NCBI GenBank assembly: GCA_964474695.1 | Contig: CAYYTK010000020.1 | Span: 20,544 to 84,543 of the forward strand | Origin: DAOUBP01 sp964474695 | GTDB taxonomy: Bacteria; Chloroflexota; Anaerolineae; CG2-30-64-16 | Length of the DNA stretch: 64,000 nucleotides | Direction of reading: 5' to 3' | In this document: piece after piece, positions 55,641 through 64,000 of the stretch | Numbering within the stretch: the first letter of the stretch is position 1 | Layout: each line of letters begins with the position of its first letter | Program-made: the position numbers and the translations under genes | Notes under the pieces: generated by a model | The model's database searches: none | What the model was told of the DNA's origin: nothing | The model's input: the letters and a program-made list of their open reading frames with translations, nothing else

Positions 55641-55668
55641 AAAAGGGCACCCGTATGAGCGCCCTTTT
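55641..55668 (-). terminator. Intrinsic terminator after the DUF2892 gene
   Basis: AAAAGGGC paired with GCCCTTTT with a 12-base loop; reading the minus strand, TTTTCTTGTTT follows. It separates the DUF2892 gene from the dprA promoter. Confidence 0.72.
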
Positions 55669-55691
55669 CCATTCAGAGACCTGGCCCAACC

Positions 55692-55895
55692 TTACTTCTT
55701 AAGGGTGTTGAACTTGAACGGCATATACAAAGGGCAGAAGCGCAGAGCCGCCGTGACGAGCAAGACAGCGCCCAACAAGACCAGGATGACCTGCAGCGCA
55801 GCGGAACTCATGGGCACCAACGCGCCGATCAGCAGCAGGATGGCGCCAACGACGAAACGGATGATGCGATCGGTGTTTCCAATGTTCGGTTTCAT
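55692..55895 (-). CDS. DUF2892-family small membrane protein
   Basis: 67 residues with the family pattern: MKPNIGNTDRIIR, two TM segments (about 14-30 and 33-52), then RFCPLYMPF before a short basic end. Function is not known; relatives are fused to rhodanese domains, and the Cys near the end is the conserved one. CAGGAGATG precedes the ATG at 55895. It has its own promoter and terminator. Confidence 0.9.
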   Translation of the reverse strand: MKPNIGNTDRIIRFVVGAILLLIGALVPMSSAALQVILVLLGAVLLVTAALRFCPLYMPFKFNTLKK

Positions 55896-55921
55896 GGGAG
55901 CATCTCCTGAGTATAGGATGA

Positions 55922-55937
55922 TAACAGCACGCTGTTA
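55922..55937. repeat. 16-bp perfect palindromic site in the DUF2892 leader
   Basis: TAACAGC and GCTGTTA arms separated by AC, in the leader between the predicted start of transcription and the ATG of the DUF2892 gene. Could be a protein-binding site. Confidence 0.6.
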
Positions 55938-55962
55938 CGATGCACAGCGCCAAACTGCAACC

Positions 55963-55992
55963 ATTATACAGGCAAAGGCCTCCCAGGCGCAA
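55963..55992 (-). promoter_or_regulatory. Promoter of the DUF2892 gene
   Basis: On the minus strand, TTGCGC (55987-55992), 18 bp, TATAAT (55963-55968). Confidence 0.55.
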
Positions 55993-56004
55993 AACTGGGC
56001 GCAG

Positions 56005-56556
56005 CTACGCATCTTCGGCGGGCGCCAACAAACCATCCGGCAAGGCCACGCGCATCACGTGATTCGCAAGATCCACGCCCAAGACCACATCGCGCACCGC
56101 CGGAACGAGCACTTCGCCTTGAGGCCCAACCACGACATAGACGTCGTTGGCCGGGGTGATGATAATCTCGGTCACTTCGCCCAACGCCTCGCCCGCCTCG
56201 GTCTCGACGCGGATGCCGATCACGTCGTGCAGGTAATTCTCATGCTCACCCAAGGGCATCGCCTCGCGCTCCGGGATGAGCAGATAGAGCCCGCGCAGGA
56301 GCTCGGCGGCATTGCGGTCGGGCACAGAGGCCAGCCTGACGAGCATGCGTCCCTGGTGAGGCCGAGATGAGGCGATCTGCACCGGGAGCGCCTCGGCGTC
56401 GTCCGTCCCGTGACCCATGAACAGCTTCGTGCCGGGATGATATCGCTCGGGGTAGTCGGTCAGCACCTCGACCTTGACCTCGCCGCGGATGCCGTGCGGC
56501 CCGATGATTTGGCCGACCGCCAGATAACTCGGTGTCTCTTTCGCCTGCTTTGCCAT
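56005..56556 (-). CDS. rimM: Ribosome maturation factor RimM
   Basis: Assists 30S head assembly and binds S19, 183 residues. The RimM N-terminal domain opens with VGQIIGPHGIRGEVKV; the PRC-barrel C-terminal half has DVIGIRV and VLVPAV. Start at ATG 56556 puts GAGGG just before it; an ATG at 56568 is an alternative. It is last of the ffh-rpsP-khpA-rimM group, 86 bases after khpA. Confidence 0.93.
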   Translation of the reverse strand: MAKQAKETPSYLAVGQIIGPHGIRGEVKVEVLTDYPERYHPGTKLFMGHGTDDAEALPVQIASSRPHQGRMLVRLASVPDRNAAELLRGLYLLIPEREAMPLGEHENYLHDVIGIRVETEAGEALGEVTEIIITPANDVYVVVGPQGEVLVPAVRDVVLGVDLANHVMRVALPDGLLAPAEDA

Positions 56557-56642
56557 AGCCCTCACCATAAAAGAGTCGGGCGGGCCGTGTCCTGCTGACA
56601 CTCCCGCCCGTCACACATTCTGATCCTATGATGTCAGGAGCG

Positions 56643-56870
56643 TCAAACGATCTCCAACACCACACGACGATCCTGCGCAGCGACGCGCAACAGGGTGCGC
56701 AGCGCGTTCGCTACCCGGCCATCCTTGCCGATCACCCGGCCCATGTCCTCGCGATCGACGTGCAGCTCCAGAACCGTGACATTGGCGCCGCGGGTCTCCT
56801 TCACATGCACTTTTTCGGGATTGTCGACCAGTTGCTGCGCGATATACTCGATTAACTCTTTCTCTTTCAC
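56643..56870 (-). CDS. khpA: KH-domain RNA-binding protein KhpA
   Basis: Single KH-domain protein of 75 residues: LIEYIAQQLVDNPEKV, then the GRVIGKDGRVANALRTLL nucleic-acid loop (GKDG). KhpA works with KhpB as a small-RNA-binding pair in Gram-positive relatives. GTG 56870 has GGAGG at ideal spacing and gives the usual MKEKELIEY start; an ATG at 56885 would add 5 residues. Between rpsP and rimM, as in many bacteria. Confidence 0.92.
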   Translation of the reverse strand: MKEKELIEYIAQQLVDNPEKVHVKETRGANVTVLELHVDREDMGRVIGKDGRVANALRTLLRVAAQDRRVVLEIV

Positions 56871-56959
56871 CGTCAGCCTCCGCATGCGGAAAGGGTGAAT
56901 GATCTGCCTGCCACCAAAGGGCGCCGGAATCTATCACCCGTAAGCGTTCGACCGGCGGA

Positions 56960-57232
56960 TCAGGCCGACGCAGCCTGCTGCACAGGCGCAGCATCATAAG
57001 CCCCAACTGCCTTCAGCAAGCGGGCTACCGTGTCGCTGGGCTGTGCGCCCACACCGAGCCAATACTTGGCGCGCTCGACGTCAATGCTGATCGTCTCCGG
57101 CTCGGAGCGGGGGTTGTAATAGCCAATGTTCTCGAGAATCCGGCCATCGCGCTGGGCGTGCTGATCGGCCACTACCACACGATAAGACGGCTGCTTCTTC
57201 GCGCCCTGACGGCGCAGACGAATACGTACCAT
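56960..57232 (-). CDS. rpsP: 30S ribosomal protein S16
   Basis: 90 residues, MVRIRLRRQGAKKQPSYRVVV start and GYYNPRSEPETISID, as in bS16. The Ala/Gln-rich end is a short extension. AAGGAG precedes the ATG by about 8 bases. Sits downstream of ffh and upstream of khpA, the common ffh-rpsP order. Confidence 0.97.
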   Translation of the reverse strand: MVRIRLRRQGAKKQPSYRVVVADQHAQRDGRILENIGYYNPRSEPETISIDVERAKYWLGVGAQPSDTVARLLKAVGAYDAAPVQQAASA

Positions 57233-57287
57233 TCTGCTTTGCTCCTTGGATGATGGGACGCGGAAGGTCCCGAATGCTTGCTAACCT

Positions 57288-57334
57288 CGCCCACGCAAAC
57301 CGGACTTCTTGGAGGAACCTGGTTTGTGTGGGCG
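57288..57334 (-). repeat. Long hairpin between ffh and rpsP
   Basis: 14-bp arms, CGCCCACGCAAACC (57288-57301) against 57321-57334, with one mismatch and a 19-base loop. It lies after the ffh stop and before the rpsP ribosome binding site; there is no T run, so it may be a processing or attenuation structure rather than a full terminator. Confidence 0.65.
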
Positions 57335-57353
57335 AAGATTATCAACAGATAAA

Positions 57354-58682
57354 TCAGCGGAACATGTCCAACATGCCCCGCATGCCTCGGCCGCCTGAGC
57401 TCACCTGCTTCATCAGCCGCTGCATTTGGCGGAACTGGTTCAGCAGATCATTAACCTCAGGCACTGCGGTCCCGGAACCGCGCGCGACGCGGCGCTTGCG
57501 GCTGCCGTTCAGGAGCCGCGGATCACGGCGCTCGGCCATTGTCATGGAATTGATAATGGCCTCGATCCGGCGCAACTGCAAGTCCGTGACGTCAGGCGTC
57601 AAGTCTTTCGACATCCGATTCATACCCGGAATCATGTCCAGGATTTGCGTCAGCGGCCCCATCTTTTTGATCTGCTGGAGCTGCTTCAGGAAGTCGTCCA
57701 GGTTGAATTCGCCCTTGACCAGCCTGCGGCCCAGTCGTTCGGCCTGATCGCGATCGACCGTCTCGCCGGCCTTCTCGATGAGCGTGAGCATGTCGCCCAT
57801 GCCCAAGATGCGGGTCGCCAGGCGGTCAGGGTAAAAGACCTCCAGCGCATCCAGCTTCTCGCCGACGCCCAGATATTTGATCGGGACGCCGGTGACCTCA
57901 CGCATGGATATGGCCGCCCCGCCGCGTGCATCGCCGTCGACCTTGGTCAAGATCAAGCCAGTGAGGGTGACCCGCTCATGGAACCCCTTGGCGACGTTGA
58001 CAGCCTCCTGGCCCGTCATGGCATCGGCCACCAGCAGGACCTCCCGCGGTTGAGCGATAGCCTTGATGCGCTCCAGCTCGGTCATCATCTCATCGCTGAT
58101 CTGCAGGCGGCCGGCGGTGTCGAGGATGACCACGTCGTAGGCGCCTTCCTTGGCGCGCTGCAAGCTGTGGCGCACGATCTCGGGCGGTGCGACCTTGGTG
58201 CCCTCGCTGTAAACGGGAATGTCTAGCTGCTTGCCCAACACCTCAAGTTGCGTCACTGCAGCCGGTCGATAGGTGTCGGCCGCCACCAGCAGCGAACGCT
58301 TGTTGCTCTTACGCAGCGTGAGTGCGAGTTTGGCAGCCATGGTGGTTTTGCCCGCGCCCTGCAGGCCGACCAACATCACGATGTGCGGGGCAGTGCCTGA
58401 AAGGTCCAGCCGCGCAGGCTCACCAAGCGTCGCCAGCAGCTCCTCGTGCACGATCTTGACAACCTGCTGCGCCGGCGTCAGGCTCGACATCACCTCGGCG
58501 CCCACGGCGCGCTCACGCACCCGGGCCACCAACTGCTTGACAACCTTGAAGTTGACATCGGCTTCCAGCAGCGCCAGGCGCACCTCGCGCAGGGCCACAT
58601 CGACATCTTGCTCGGTCAAACGCCCGCGTGATGCCAACTTGTCGAAAACTGCGTTAAGCTTGGTCTGCAAACTCTCGAACAT
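57354..58682 (-). CDS. ffh: Signal recognition particle GTPase Ffh
   Basis: SRP54 homologue that delivers membrane proteins to the translocon, 442 residues. N domain (about 1-90), G domain with G1 GLQGAGKTT (106-114), DTAGRLQ and TKVDGDARGG, and a Met-rich M domain (about 300-442) with the RNA-binding KRRVARGSGT stretch and a Gly-rich end. A 10-bp GC hairpin lies in its leader. The SRP RNA gene was not found in this window. Confidence 0.97.
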   Translation of the reverse strand: MFESLQTKLNAVFDKLASRGRLTEQDVDVALREVRLALLEADVNFKVVKQLVARVRERAVGAEVMSSLTPAQQVVKIVHEELLATLGEPARLDLSGTAPHIVMLVGLQGAGKTTMAAKLALTLRKSNKRSLLVAADTYRPAAVTQLEVLGKQLDIPVYSEGTKVAPPEIVRHSLQRAKEGAYDVVILDTAGRLQISDEMMTELERIKAIAQPREVLLVADAMTGQEAVNVAKGFHERVTLTGLILTKVDGDARGGAAISMREVTGVPIKYLGVGEKLDALEVFYPDRLATRILGMGDMLTLIEKAGETVDRDQAERLGRRLVKGEFNLDDFLKQLQQIKKMGPLTQILDMIPGMNRMSKDLTPDVTDLQLRRIEAIINSMTMAERRDPRLLNGSRKRRVARGSGTAVPEVNDLLNQFRQMQRLMKQVSSGGRGMRGMLDMFR

Positions 58683-58699
58683 AGACGCCTACTCGCGCA

Positions 58700-58723
58700 A
58701 AGGCCGGCCCTCAGGCCGGCCTT
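58700..58723 (-). repeat. GC-rich hairpin in the ffh leader
   Basis: Perfect 10-bp arms AAGGCCGGCC and GGCCGGCCTT with a 4-base loop, 17 bases upstream of the ffh start codon. Confidence 0.7.
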
Positions 58724-58745
58724 GCAAAGCCGTTACGTGCCAGAC

Positions 58746-58773
58746 AAATGCAATTTTACGGGAGATTGCATTT
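58746..58773. repeat. 9-bp inverted repeat overlapping the promoter at 58766
   Basis: AAATGCAAT (58746-58754) and ATTGCATTT (58765-58773) with a 10-base loop, followed by TT. The right arm contains the TTGCAT -35 box of the downstream gene, so the repeat may be an operator or a terminator. Confidence 0.65.
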
Positions 58774-58795
58774 TTCGTCAAGTCCATGCTATAAT
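58766..58795 (+). promoter_or_regulatory. Promoter of the glycogen-binding-domain gene
   Basis: TTGCAT (58766-58771), 18 bp, TATAAT (58790-58795) with TGC before it. Confidence 0.7.
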
Positions 58796-58835
58796 CGCCG
58801 AAAAGTGCAACGATCCTCCAACAAGGAAGACCGCC

Positions 58836-59135
58836 ATGATCTACAAAGAACCTATCCCGGATAGCGACAAAGTGCGCGTAACGTTCGAGCTGCCTTCAAG
58901 CCTGTGGGCCGAGCGCGTCAATCTTGTGGGTGACTTCAATGACTGGGACACTACCAAGGACGAAATGCGGCAATCGCGCAACAACGGCAACTGGCGCATC
59001 ACCTTAGTGCTGCCGACCGGCCGCGAGTACCAGTTTCGTTACCTCGTCAACGGCCGCGACTGGCAAAACGAATGGCACGCCGATAAGTACGTGTCGAACA
59101 AGTTCGGGACGGATAACTCGGTGATCACCACTTAG
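58836..59135 (+). CDS. Stand-alone CBM48/AMPK-type glycogen-binding domain protein
   Basis: 99 residues, almost all one immunoglobulin-like carbohydrate-binding domain: VTFELPSSLWAERVNLVGDFNDWD, then WRITLVLPTGREYQFRYLVNG and WHADKY, matching the E-set/CBM48 domain of branching enzymes and AMPK beta. No catalytic domain is attached. It may target a partner to glycogen. AAGGAAG precedes the ATG. Expressed from its own promoter. Confidence 0.88.
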   Translation: MIYKEPIPDSDKVRVTFELPSSLWAERVNLVGDFNDWDTTKDEMRQSRNNGNWRITLVLPTGREYQFRYLVNGRDWQNEWHADKYVSNKFGTDNSVITT

Positions 59136-59343
59136 CTGTCTGGCAGCGTCGGAGAGCGGTCATCGGGGCTGACACTGAAGTCAGCGACGGAATGACCGCC
59201 AGCGCCAAACGCCGGTAGCGCCTGCCGGGCCGTCAACCCTCTGACGGCGTCGAGAGACCTACCGCCGCAGTCGGCCCGGCAGCATCGTTATCCCCACCGG
59301 TCAATCCACCCCGCACAGAGCAACATCGTCGCAGCCAGCAGGA
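59136..59343. other. Structured intergenic region between convergent genes
   Basis: 208 bp with several complementary arms. GCGGTCAT (59156-59163)/ATGACCGC (59192-59199) encloses GCTGAC/GTCAGC (59168-59185). CCGTCA/TGACGG form 59232-59249. TGCCGGGCCG (59225-59234) pairs with CGGCCCGGCA (59274-59283). CGGTAG (59213-59218)/CTACCG (59261-59266) would cross that helix, making a pseudoknot possible. No coding frame is supported. It may be back-to-back terminators or a structured RNA. Confidence 0.55.
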
Positions 59344-61266
59344 TCAATTCGTCTTCGCGCATGACCGCGGCTGGCCGGCCAATGCAGCCCTGACAGCGCT
59401 GCCATCGACGGTCTCACACTCGAGCAATTCGCGGGTCAACTGCTCCAAGGCGGAACGCCTGTCGATCAGATATGCCTGCGCCCGCTCGTACTGCTCAGTG
59501 ACGATGCGCTTGACTTCCGAATCGATGCGCTCACGCGTCTCCTGGCTCAGATTGCTGCTGTCTTCCACCGAGCCGCCGAGGTACTGAAGCTGTTGGCCTG
59601 CGTACCGCACCGAGCCCAGCAGGTCGCTCATGCCGAATTCGGTCACCATGCGGCGGGCCAGCTCAGTGGCACGCGAGATGTCATCGCTGGCGCCGGTGCT
59701 CAGCTTGTCGTAGATCACCTTTTCGGCGGCGCGTCCGGCCAGCATGATCGCGACGCGATCCAGCAACTCCTCCTCGCGCAACAGATAGCGGTCTTCCTCC
59801 GGCATCTGCATGGTGTAACCCAGTGCACCGCGACTGCGTGGCACAATACTGATCTTGCTCACCGGGTCGCCGTGGGGCGTCAGCTCAGCGACAAGCGCAT
59901 GGCCCGCCTCGTGATAGGCCACCGCGGTGCGCGTCTCCTCGTTCATCACGCGCGTGCGCTGTTCAAGCCCGGCCACCACGCGTTCGATAGCAGCTTCGAA
60001 GTCGCCCAGGGCCACCACCGTTGCCTTGCGGCGGGCAGCCAGCAGCGCGGCCTCATTCATGATATTCGCCAGGTCGGCGCCAGAGAAACCGGGCGTCATG
60101 CGCGCAGCGCGCTCGATATCGAAGTCCGGCGCAAGCTTGATGCCTTTGCTGTGAATGCGCAGAATCTGCTGGCGGCCGATAAGATCCGGATTGCCGACCG
60201 TCACCTGCCGGTCGAAGCGGCCCGCGCGCAGCAGCGCGGGGTCCAGCACCTCGGGACGGTTGGTGGCGGCCATAATGATCACCGGCGCACTGGCGCTGGT
60301 CTGAAAGCCGTCGATCTCGGCCAAGAGCTGATTGAGGGTCTGCTCGCGCTCGTCATTGCCCCCGATGCGCATCGCGCCCCCGCGGCTTTGGCCGATCGCA
60401 TCGATCTCGTCGATGAAGACGATCGCGGGAGCTGCCTTGCGCGCCTGCTCAAACAGATCACGCACGCGCGCAGCCCCCACCCCCACGAACATTTCCACAA
60501 ACTCCGAGCCGCTGGTCTCAAAGAACGACACCCCGGCCTCGCCGGCGGTCGCCTTCGCCAGCAGCGTCTTGCCGGTGCCGGGCGGACCCACCAGCAGCAC
60601 GCCCTTCGGGATACGGCCGCCCAGGGTGGAGAACTGCTCCGGGTTCTTCAGAAACTGGATGATCTCTTGCAGCTCGGCAATCGCCTCGTCCGCGCCGCCA
60701 ACGTCCTTATAGGTGACGCCGACATCCGCAGCCTTCACCTCGGTCGCCTTGCTCTTGCCAACGCCGAAGATGCCGCCCAGGCCGCCGGCTCCCCCGCCCG
60801 CGGCGCCGCGCGCGCGGAACATGAAGTACCAGAAGACACCCAGCAGGGCTAACGGCAGCACCCAGGAGAGCAGCAGCGCGCCGGCCGGGCTGGCAGGCCG
60901 TGCGAAGCGATACTCCACCTCGGCCGCTTGCAGGTCCTCCACCAGGTTGGGATCGCCCCCGGCGACAATCACGGTGTCGAAACGGGCCGTCGCCGCAGTC
61001 GCTTCCGGGTCAGGGTTTTTCATCTCACCGACGATATCGGTTTCTCCGATGACAACATTGACGATTTCGCCGGCGGCAAGTTTGGTGCGAAACTCACTGT
61101 ACGGGATCTCCACAGCCGCCGTCGTCGAAGGAAGGACGAAGGTTTGGAAAAGCCAGAGCACGACAAAGGCCACCAGCATATAGGTGATGTAGTACCGTAT
61201 CTGCCGCTGGAGCTGCGCTTTGCGCTTCTGGTCATCTTCGGGATTAGGCTTACGGGTTTCAGGCAT
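59344..61266 (-). CDS. ftsH: ATP-dependent zinc metalloprotease FtsH
   Basis: Membrane AAA+ protease for quality control of membrane proteins, 640 residues. TM1 (about 25-45) and TM2 (about 130-150) frame an extracytoplasmic domain. Walker A is GPPGTGKT (227-234), with DEIDAIG and the second region of homology following. The zinc site is His452-Glu-Ala-Gly-His456. A Gly/Ala-rich linker (about 152-170) follows TM2. The C-terminus is a normal coiled-coil tail. Confidence 0.97.
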   Translation of the reverse strand: MPETRKPNPEDDQKRKAQLQRQIRYYITYMLVAFVVLWLFQTFVLPSTTAAVEIPYSEFRTKLAAGEIVNVVIGETDIVGEMKNPDPEATAATARFDTVIVAGGDPNLVEDLQAAEVEYRFARPASPAGALLLSWVLPLALLGVFWYFMFRARGAAGGGAGGLGGIFGVGKSKATEVKAADVGVTYKDVGGADEAIAELQEIIQFLKNPEQFSTLGGRIPKGVLLVGPPGTGKTLLAKATAGEAGVSFFETSGSEFVEMFVGVGAARVRDLFEQARKAAPAIVFIDEIDAIGQSRGGAMRIGGNDEREQTLNQLLAEIDGFQTSASAPVIIMAATNRPEVLDPALLRAGRFDRQVTVGNPDLIGRQQILRIHSKGIKLAPDFDIERAARMTPGFSGADLANIMNEAALLAARRKATVVALGDFEAAIERVVAGLEQRTRVMNEETRTAVAYHEAGHALVAELTPHGDPVSKISIVPRSRGALGYTMQMPEEDRYLLREEELLDRVAIMLAGRAAEKVIYDKLSTGASDDISRATELARRMVTEFGMSDLLGSVRYAGQQLQYLGGSVEDSSNLSQETRERIDSEVKRIVTEQYERAQAYLIDRRSALEQLTRELLECETVDGSAVRAALAGQPRSCAKTN

Positions 61267-61436
61267 GCTTCATTCTCGCTTCAAAGATCGTTTCTGGTTC
61301 ACTCTCAATTGCCCTACAATGCGTTGCAGCGCCCACAAAAACCGATACGGCGCAGGGCCGTCTATCACTATACCGCCTGGCAAGATCAAGCGTCCATGAC
61401 CTTAATCAGGCTGTCGTGCATTTCGAGGCCCGCGGG

Positions 61437-61465
61437 TTGCCATCCCCCGCCGCCTGTGCTAAACT
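61437..61465 (+). promoter_or_regulatory. Promoter of the RNB ribonuclease gene
   Basis: TTGCCA (61437-61442), 17 bp, TAAACT (61460-61465) with TGC before it; predicted start near 61472, 25 bases before the ATG. The rest of 61267-61436 shows no gene and only a weak minus-strand TATAGT (61367) possibly for ftsH. Confidence 0.65.
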
Positions 61466-61496
61466 CCGCTCAACCCTTTGTCCGGTGAGATGGTTG

Positions 61497-63362
<1,866 letters not shown>

Positions 63363-63376
63363 TTACGTCAAGCGGA

Positions 63377-63417
63377 GCATCCTGAGCGGAGCACCGCAGT
63401 GCGCAGTCGAAGGATGC
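63377..63417. repeat. REP-like interspersed palindrome
   Basis: GCATCCT (63377-63383) and AGGATGC (63411-63417) perfect arms around a GC-rich centre containing GAGCGGAGC and CAGTCGA. It resembles the short CCTGAGCGxAG...TCGAAGG palindromes scattered through many Chloroflexota genomes (from memory). It may also end the RNB transcript. Confidence 0.65.
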
Positions 63418-63470
63418 GGAGCGGTCCATTCTCAGGCCAAGCATCTCATCCATCACAAGGAGCCAAACCT

Positions 63471-63806
63471 ATGTCCTTCTTCTTCGATCCCAACCAACGC
63501 ACTCCCAAAGAGCTGCTCCCTGGCGTCACTGCGCGCACCTTTTGGGGTGAACGCCTGCTGATCTCCCAGGTGGACCTGGCCCCCGGCGCGGTGATCCCGA
63601 CGCACAGCCACCCGCACGAGCAGATCACCACCCTCATCAGCGGCAGCCTGGAGATGACGATTGCGGGTGAAACGCACCGGTGCCAGGCCGGCGATATCTG
63701 CGTGATCCCTGGCGGAACCGGGCACAGCGTCGTGAACGGGCCGGAGTTAACGCGCGTAATCGATGCCTTCAGCCCGGTGCGGGACGACTACAAGTTTCCA
63801 GACTGA
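63471..63806 (+). CDS. Small cupin-domain protein
   Basis: 111-residue single-domain cupin_2. The metal site pattern is HSHPHEQ (two His and Glu) with the fourth ligand His in GTGHSVV. The usual conserved Gly/Pro positions (GSLEMTIAGE, GDICVIPGG) are present. It has no signal peptide. The reaction, if any, is unknown; small cupins include dioxygenases, isomerases and sensors. CAAGGAG precedes the ATG. Confidence 0.9.
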   Translation: MSFFFDPNQRTPKELLPGVTARTFWGERLLISQVDLAPGAVIPTHSHPHEQITTLISGSLEMTIAGETHRCQAGDICVIPGGTGHSVVNGPELTRVIDAFSPVRDDYKFPD

Positions 63807-63827
63807 GTCCGGGGGACAGGAAGCGGT

Positions 63828-63883
63828 GGTCAGGGGTCAGGAGGCAGGGGTCAGGGGTCAAGGTTCAGGGGACAGCAGTCAGG
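63828..63883 (+). repeat. Heptamer tandem repeats
   Basis: Eight imperfect 7-bp units of consensus GGTCAGG, best conserved at the left. They lie between the cupin gene and the tRNA promoter; no coding frame is supported. Confidence 0.8.
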
Positions 63884-63901
63884 AAGACAAATGGGCTGTA
63901 T

Positions 63902-63930
63902 TTGACGCAGAGGCCGAAATCTGCTAGTAT
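63902..63930 (+). promoter_or_regulatory. Promoter of the tRNA-Lys gene
   Basis: TTGACG (63902-63907), 17 bp, TAGTAT (63925-63930) with TGC before it. The tRNA starts 24 bases past the -10. Confidence 0.7.
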
Positions 63931-63953
63931 TGCTCTCACTGGTACGGGGAAAT

Positions 63954-64000
63954 GGGTCGCTAGCTCAATTGGCAGAGCATCTGACTCTTAATCAGAGGGT
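63954..64000 (+). tRNA. tRNA-Lys (CTT), cut by window end
   Basis: GGGTCGC acceptor 5' strand, D arm GCTCAATTGGCAGAGC and anticodon stem TCTGA/TCAGA with loop CTCTTAA, giving anticodon CTT (Lys). The T arm and 3' acceptor strand lie outside the window. Confidence 0.92.

Noticed and set aside
57233..57353. SRP RNA gene between ffh and rpsP
   Set aside because: The conserved GGAAGG/AGCA loop motifs of SRP RNA are absent; only a hairpin is seen.
59593..60852. 419-residue open frame antisense to ftsH
   Set aside because: Shadow of the highly conserved FtsH coding sequence.

Overview
The window looks like a chromosomal segment of a high-GC, free-living bacterium, most likely a member of the Chloroflexota (Anaerolineae/Caldilineae-like). 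This rests on three things: a topoisomerase I with an extra N-terminal zinc ribbon inside a dprA-manC-topA-xerC gene run; lipoproteins and a BY-kinase type exopolysaccharide cluster with no lipopolysaccharide or outer-membrane genes; and the overall similarity of the proteins. Taxonomy is inferred from recalled family resemblance, not from a search. I see no prophage, transposase or CRISPR array. Many genes have near-consensus sigma-70-type promoters (TTGxxx, 16-18 bp, TAxxxT), often with a TGC extended -10.

Layout. 1-8700 (+): an M28 peptidase (probably cut by the window edge), HflX GTPase, a HAD-IB phosphatase, two tandem S41 C-terminal processing peptidases, SmpB followed directly by its partner tmRNA, an inositol-monophosphatase-family enzyme and MTA phosphorylase. 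8844-13531: a DsbA-like membrane-anchored oxidoreductase, divergent from a surface-polysaccharide group (O-antigen ligase-like protein, GtrA, GT4 glycosyltransferase, unknown membrane protein). 13549-23469 (-): a co-directional run of a clostripain-like C11 protease, a CHAT protease, MutS, Tex, a DUF364 protein and a small methyltransferase. The two caspase-fold proteases heading this run are the best candidate for an undescribed system.

23706-37681 (+): YigZ/IMPACT protein, a lipoprotein fusing a binding-protein-like part to a CapA-like part, a dynamin-like GTPase, UvrA with two ATGA-overlapped genes (methyltransferase, GT39-like membrane glycosyltransferase), then a cluster of Wzz/BY-kinase, nucleotidyltransferase (PF14907-like), S26-like peptidase and HPr-kinase-like ATPase. 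37827-47279 (+): a 2049-residue alpha-2-macroglobulin lipoprotein with a palindrome around its -10 box, an FGGY sugar kinase, an unrecognised 152-residue protein and a dGTPase.

47343-61266 (mostly -): a two-TM unknown protein, Xaa-Pro peptidase, XerC/D, TopA, ManC, DprA, a DUF2892 protein, then the translation/secretion group Ffh-RpsP-KhpA-RimM. A lone glycogen-binding-type domain protein on + and FtsH on - converge on a strongly structured 208-bp intergenic region. 61497-64000 (+): an RNB-family ribonuclease lacking one usual catalytic Asp, a REP-like palindrome, a cupin, heptamer tandem repeats, and the first part of a tRNA-Lys(CTT) cut by the window end.
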